A DNA stretch of 8,392 nucleotides, from assembly GCA_016218635.1 (NCBI GenBank), contig JACRDJ010000082.1, positions 1 to 8,392 on the forward strand, in the 5' to 3' direction. The stretch's first letter is position 1; each line of letters opens with the position of its first letter. This DNA comes from Candidatus Iainarchaeum sp. GTDB taxonomy: Archaea; Iainarchaeota; Iainarchaeia; Iainarchaeales; JAFGBZ01. Below, piece after piece: positions 6,060 through 8,392 of the stretch. Below the pieces are notes generated by a model that was not told the DNA's origin, searched no databases, and worked only from the letters and a program-made list of their open reading frames with translations. The translations under genes and the position numbers were made by a program.

Positions 6060-6266
6060 AGTCCGCGGAGCGGGTTCTCGTTTCAACCTGGCGAAACAGG
6101 CATGTTTGAGTAAGGCCCACCGAAGGTGGTCCACCGGTACTGCCGATCGGAAGCGGCAGGTGGAGCAAAACTCCTGCGAAGCAGGGGTTCTCGGTACAAT
6201 CGGGAGAAAACAGCACGCGGAGCAAGGGCCATTGAAAATGGCCCGCGTTCAACCGGCGCTCCGGTT
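6060..6266 (+). ncRNA. Array of four structured-RNA units, family unknown
   Basis: Each unit opens with a stem closed by a three-base loop. Stem A: 6060-6066 with 6070-6076, 7 bp, loop GGA. Stem B: 6117-6121 with 6125-6129, 5 bp, loop GAA. Stem C: 6169-6177 with 6181-6189, 9 bp, loop GAA. Stem D: 6226-6233 with 6237-6244, 8 bp, loop GAA. A second helix follows in each unit: CCTG/CAGG around GCGAAA in A; an 11-bp helix with a five-base bulge (6130-6164) in B; TTCTC/GAGAA (6188-6208) in C; AACCGG/CCGGTT (6251-6266) in D. The stem sequences differ but stay complementary. The three G-U pairs (two in A, one in C) would be A-C mismatches on the other strand, so a plus-strand RNA is indicated. I see no signature of tRNA, RNase P RNA, SRP RNA or C/D-box RNA. 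Transcription is inferred. Confidence 0.5.
6060..6266. repeat. Degenerate tandem repeat, period 55-56 bases, four units
   Basis: The triloops start at 6067, 6122, 6178 and 6234, that is 55, 56 and 56 bases apart. Sequence shared between units backs this up: GGGTTCTCG in units A (6072) and C (6185); CGGTAC in B (6135) and C (6192); GGAGCAA in B (6162) and C (6219), with TGAGTAA in A; TTCAACC followed by GGCG in A (6082) and D (6248). The period is not a multiple of three, which argues against a protein repeat. The last helix runs over the EF-2 stop codon (6265-6267). Confidence 0.7.
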
Positions 6267-8392
6267 AATCCATGAAGAACGAAGCCGGTTTGGGTTCGGG
6301 GTCCATGCCTTTGCGGGTGCGGACGGATTTGACGACTTCCATTTGAAGTTCGCGGGGAAGCACTTCGTACCCGTAGTATTCCGCGGTCCAGAGCGCTCTT
6401 CCCTGGGTGGCGGAGCGGATGGCCTGGGAGAATCCGATGAGTTCCTTGACGGGGGCTTTTCCGATAATAATGGCGCTGTCTCCTTCGGTGCGCATTTCCT
6501 GAATCTGGGTTCGGCGCGAGCTGAGTTCTTTGGAGACGGCTCCCATGAAGCTTTCGGCCACGGTGATGGTGAGGCGTTGCTTGGGTTCTAATAGTACGGG
6601 GTTAGCGGAAAGCATGCAGGCGTATACTCCGCGGGTGATGGCGGGCAGTACCTGGGCGGGTCCGCGGTGGATGGCGTCCTCGTGGAGGTTGGCGTCGTCG
6701 ATGATGAGTGCCACTCCGAAGCATTTTTCTTTGGCGAGGGGTCCGCCGTCCATGGCGTCGTTGAATCCCTGGATGACGAGTTCGCGGATTTCGTGCAGGG
6801 CTTCGATTCCGCGGGTCCAGTCCATGATGACGCACTGGTTGTGTACGGCCCAGATGCGTTTGGCGTCCTCGGTGTCGAATCCGGCTTTTTTGAGTCTTTC
6901 CACGGATTCTTTGTCCTTGGGTTTCATTTTTCCGTCAATGTGCATGTCTTTAAGTGCCTGCTGGATTTCGGGGGAAAGGGGTTCCACTTTCATTTTGAAT
7001 TTGTTGTGTTTGTTGGGGGACTTGGCTTCAATGACGGGGCTTTCTTTGGTGATGGCCTCGTGGTAGACTACAATGGGGGGGGATACGTTGATGGCGACCC
7101 CGTTGTGTTTTTCAATGCGGTACTGGGTGACTTCCAGGTGAAGTTCTCCCATTCCGGCCAGCAGGTGTTCGCCCGTTTCCTGATTCAGGGAAGCGTGCAC
7201 GTTGGGGTCTTCTTTGGTGATTTTTTTGATGACTTCAATGAGTTTGGGAAGGTCCTTGGTGTTCTTGGGTTCAATGGAAATCGTGATGACGGGTTCAACT
7301 TCGGTCATGAATGACTCGAATGCCTTGGTTTTTTCCTCGGCCACGGTTTCTCCGGCGTACACTTCCCGCAGGCCCACGAGTGCCGCAATGTTTCCGGCGG
7401 GCACGTTGTCCACTTCCACGAATTCGGGTCCCATGAAGAGTCCCACTTTCTGGATGAACACCTCTTTTTTGGCTTCAATGAGTTTGACGTTCATTCCATG
7501 CTTAATGGTTCCGGAATAAACGCGCCCGGTGGCGATGTCTCCGGCGTGCTTGTCCACGGAAACATCCGTAATCATCATGGCGAATTTGCCGTCTTTTTTG
7601 CAGCCCACCAGGGAATCATAGAGGACGGCGGTTTCATCCGTTTTCTGGCCCCAGATGACAGGAATGCGGTATGGCTGGGATTTTACGGGGCTGGGCAGGT
7701 GATTGATGACCATTTCGAGGAGCGCCGTATACAGCGGCGTTTTCTGGGCCAGTTCCTTCTGGCGGCCTTCTTTGCAGTAATCGTATAAATCCGAGACCTT
7801 GACTCCGGTGCGAATGGATTGGGGAACGGAAATGGCCCAGTTGTTGTAGGCGGAACCGAATACGACGGAGCCGTTTTCCACGGAAACCTTCCAGGTGTCC
7901 GTAAATGCTTCGGGCACGTTTTTTCTGATGAGTTCGTTCACGGATGCAATGGTTTTCACGAACCGTTGCTGCATTTCTTCCTTGGTGACCTGCAGTTCGT
8001 TGATCATGCGGTCGACTTTGTTAATGAAAAGGGTGGGCTTTACGTATTCGCGGAGTGCTTCGCGTACCACGGTTTCAGTCTGGGGCATGACGCCTTCCAC
8101 CGCATCCACGACCAGAATGACTCCGTCCACAGCCCGCATGGCGCGGATGACGTCTCCGCCGAAGTCCACGTGGCCCGGCGTGTCAATGATGTTGATGAGA
8201 TATTCCTGGTCCTTGTATTGGTGGGTAACGGATATGTTGGCCGCATTGATGGTGATTCCGCGTTCCTGTTCCTGATCCTCAAAGTCCATCATGAGCTGCT
8301 TGCCGGCAAGTTCCTGACTCATCATTCCGGAAGCCGCAATGAGGTTATCGGTGGTAGTGGTGTTGCTGACAACGAGCCCGTTGGCCACAAAA
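6265..8392 (-). CDS. fusA: Elongation factor 2 (EF-2), C-extein and end of its intein (cut by right edge)
   Basis: EF-2 is the GTPase that moves tRNA and mRNA after each peptide bond. The 698 residues from Thr (8359-8361) to the stop are EF-2. Counted from that Thr: RGITI switch I near 35-39, DTPGH G3 at 60-64, NKVD G4 at 114-117, SAYNNW in the G5 position at 170-175. The beta-barrel and ribosome-binding domains follow (GELHLEVTQYRIE, HNQCVIMDWTRG), and the diphthamide-site motif DAIHRGPAQ has its His at 6667-6669. The protein ends KGMDPEPKPASFFMD. The P-loop is missing: upstream of Thr the frame reads FVANGLVVSN, an intein end. A GTG at 8388 is thus not the start; the N-extein (about 26 to 30 residues) and most of the intein lie outside the window. 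The spliced length would be about 725-730, normal for the family. The gene converges on the plus-strand orphan gene. Confidence 0.95.
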   Translation of the reverse strand, partial: FVANGLVVSNTTTTDNLIAASGMMSQELAGKQLMMDFEDQEQERGITINAANISVTHQYKDQEYLINIIDTPGHVDFGGDVIRAMRAVDGVILVVDAVEGVMPQTETVVREALREYVKPTLFINKVDRMINELQVTKEEMQQRFVKTIASVNELIRKNVPEAFTDTWKVSVENGSVVFGSAYNNWAISVPQSIRTGVKVSDLYDYCKEGRQKELAQKTPLYTALLEMVINHLPSPVKSQPYRIPVIWGQKTDETAVLYDSLVGCKKDGKFAMMITDVSVDKHAGDIATGRVYSGTIKHGMNVKLIEAKKEVFIQKVGLFMGPEFVEVDNVPAGNIAALVGLREVYAGETVAEEKTKAFESFMTEVEPVITISIEPKNTKDLPKLIEVIKKITKEDPNVHASLNQETGEHLLAGMGELHLEVTQYRIEKHNGVAINVSPPIVVYHEAITKESPVIEAKSPNKHNKFKMKVEPLSPEIQQALKDMHIDGKMKPKDKESVERLKKAGFDTEDAKRIWAVHNQCVIMDWTRGIEALHEIRELVIQGFNDAMDGGPLAKEKCFGVALIIDDANLHEDAIHRGPAQVLPAITRGVYACMLSANPVLLEPKQRLTITVAESFMGAVSKELSSRRTQIQEMRTEGDSAIIIGKAPVKELIGFSQAIRSATQGRALWTAEYYGYEVLPRELQMEVVKSVRTRKGMDPEPKPASFFMD
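8362..8392 (-). mobile_element. C-terminal end of an intein inserted in the EF-2 P-loop
   Basis: The ten in-frame residues FVANGLVVSN fit intein block G (typically HNFVANGvvVHN) and end in the Asn that cyclises during splicing. The next residue is Thr, one of the three (Cys, Ser, Thr) allowed at +1. What follows, TTTTDNLIAASGM, lines up with the EF-2 residues after the Lys of AHVDHGK, so the insertion lies between Lys and Thr of the P-loop. The residue before Asn is Ser rather than the usual His, a known kind of variation. Whether a homing endonuclease is present cannot be seen. Confidence 0.88.

Noticed and set aside
6052..6252. Minus-strand 66-codon open frame over the array
   Set aside because: The stems and the 55-56-base period explain the sequence better, the product resembles nothing, and there is no ribosome site or promoter.
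6060..6266. CRISPR array
   Set aside because: CRISPR repeats are near identical and spacers unique. Here no repeat longer than about nine bases is shared, and stems vary between units.
6060..6266. Type III toxin-antitoxin (ToxIN-like) RNA repeat
   Set aside because: Such antitoxin repeats are near identical and lie before the toxin gene. Here they are degenerate, lie after the gene, and the neighbour does not resemble ToxN. Kept only as a loose comparison.
6060..6266. tRNA, SRP RNA, RNase P RNA or C/D-box RNA
   Set aside because: No T-arm consensus, no SRP helix-8 motif, no RNase P conserved regions and no C and D boxes were found.
6049..6591. Plus-strand open frame of 180 codons across the hairpin array and into EF-2
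   Set aside because: It runs antisense through the conserved 3' end of EF-2, and the array period is not a multiple of three. The frame is a shadow of the EF-2 codons.
8386..8388. GTG start of EF-2
   Set aside because: Starting here would leave EF-2 without a P-loop, and the residues after it are an intein end. The frame stays open to the right edge.

Overview
The window is archaeal. It carries EF-1A with the neighbouring small-subunit protein uS10, an EF-2 with the diphthamide-site motif, an RtcB-type RNA ligase with its activator archease, and several genes whose best promoters are TATA-like boxes about 26 bases before the start codon, the spacing of leaderless archaeal transcripts. Base composition is near half G+C and gaps are short. 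I cannot name the lineage. A small-genome (DPANN-like) archaeon is possible, but nothing in the sequence proves it.

Layout. All genes but one lie on the minus strand. From right to left: EF-2 (cut by the right edge), a plus-strand orphan gene (5359..6045), the vapB/vapC toxin-antitoxin pair, an unrecognised helical protein, EF-1A with uS10, a lipoprotein, then archease, a DUF302 protein and rtcB (cut by the left edge). The last three are tightly packed, with a 6-base gap and then an overlapping ATGA, and form an RNA-repair or tRNA-splicing operon in which an uncharacterised DUF302 protein sits between the ligase and its activator.

Two things stand out. First, the open reading frame of EF-2 does not begin with the GTPase P-loop. 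Its first visible residues, FVANGLVVSN, are a classic intein C-terminus, followed at once by the extein residues TTTTDNL that normally come after the P-loop Lys. EF-2 is therefore interrupted by an intein between the Lys and Thr of its P-loop, and the rest of the intein and the N-extein lie beyond the window. Second, the gap between the convergent orphan gene and EF-2 (6046..6264) holds four tandem units of about 56 bases. Each has a stem closed by a GAA or GGA triloop. The stem sequences differ from unit to unit yet stay paired, and the G-U pairs only work in a plus-strand transcript. This looks like an array of structured RNA of a kind I do not recognise.

Smaller points are a 10-bp tandem repeat at the vapBC promoter that may be its operator, a cluster of GGTTTA/TAAACC half-sites upstream of EF-1A, and an unusual loop before the metal-binding Asp/Cys of RtcB.
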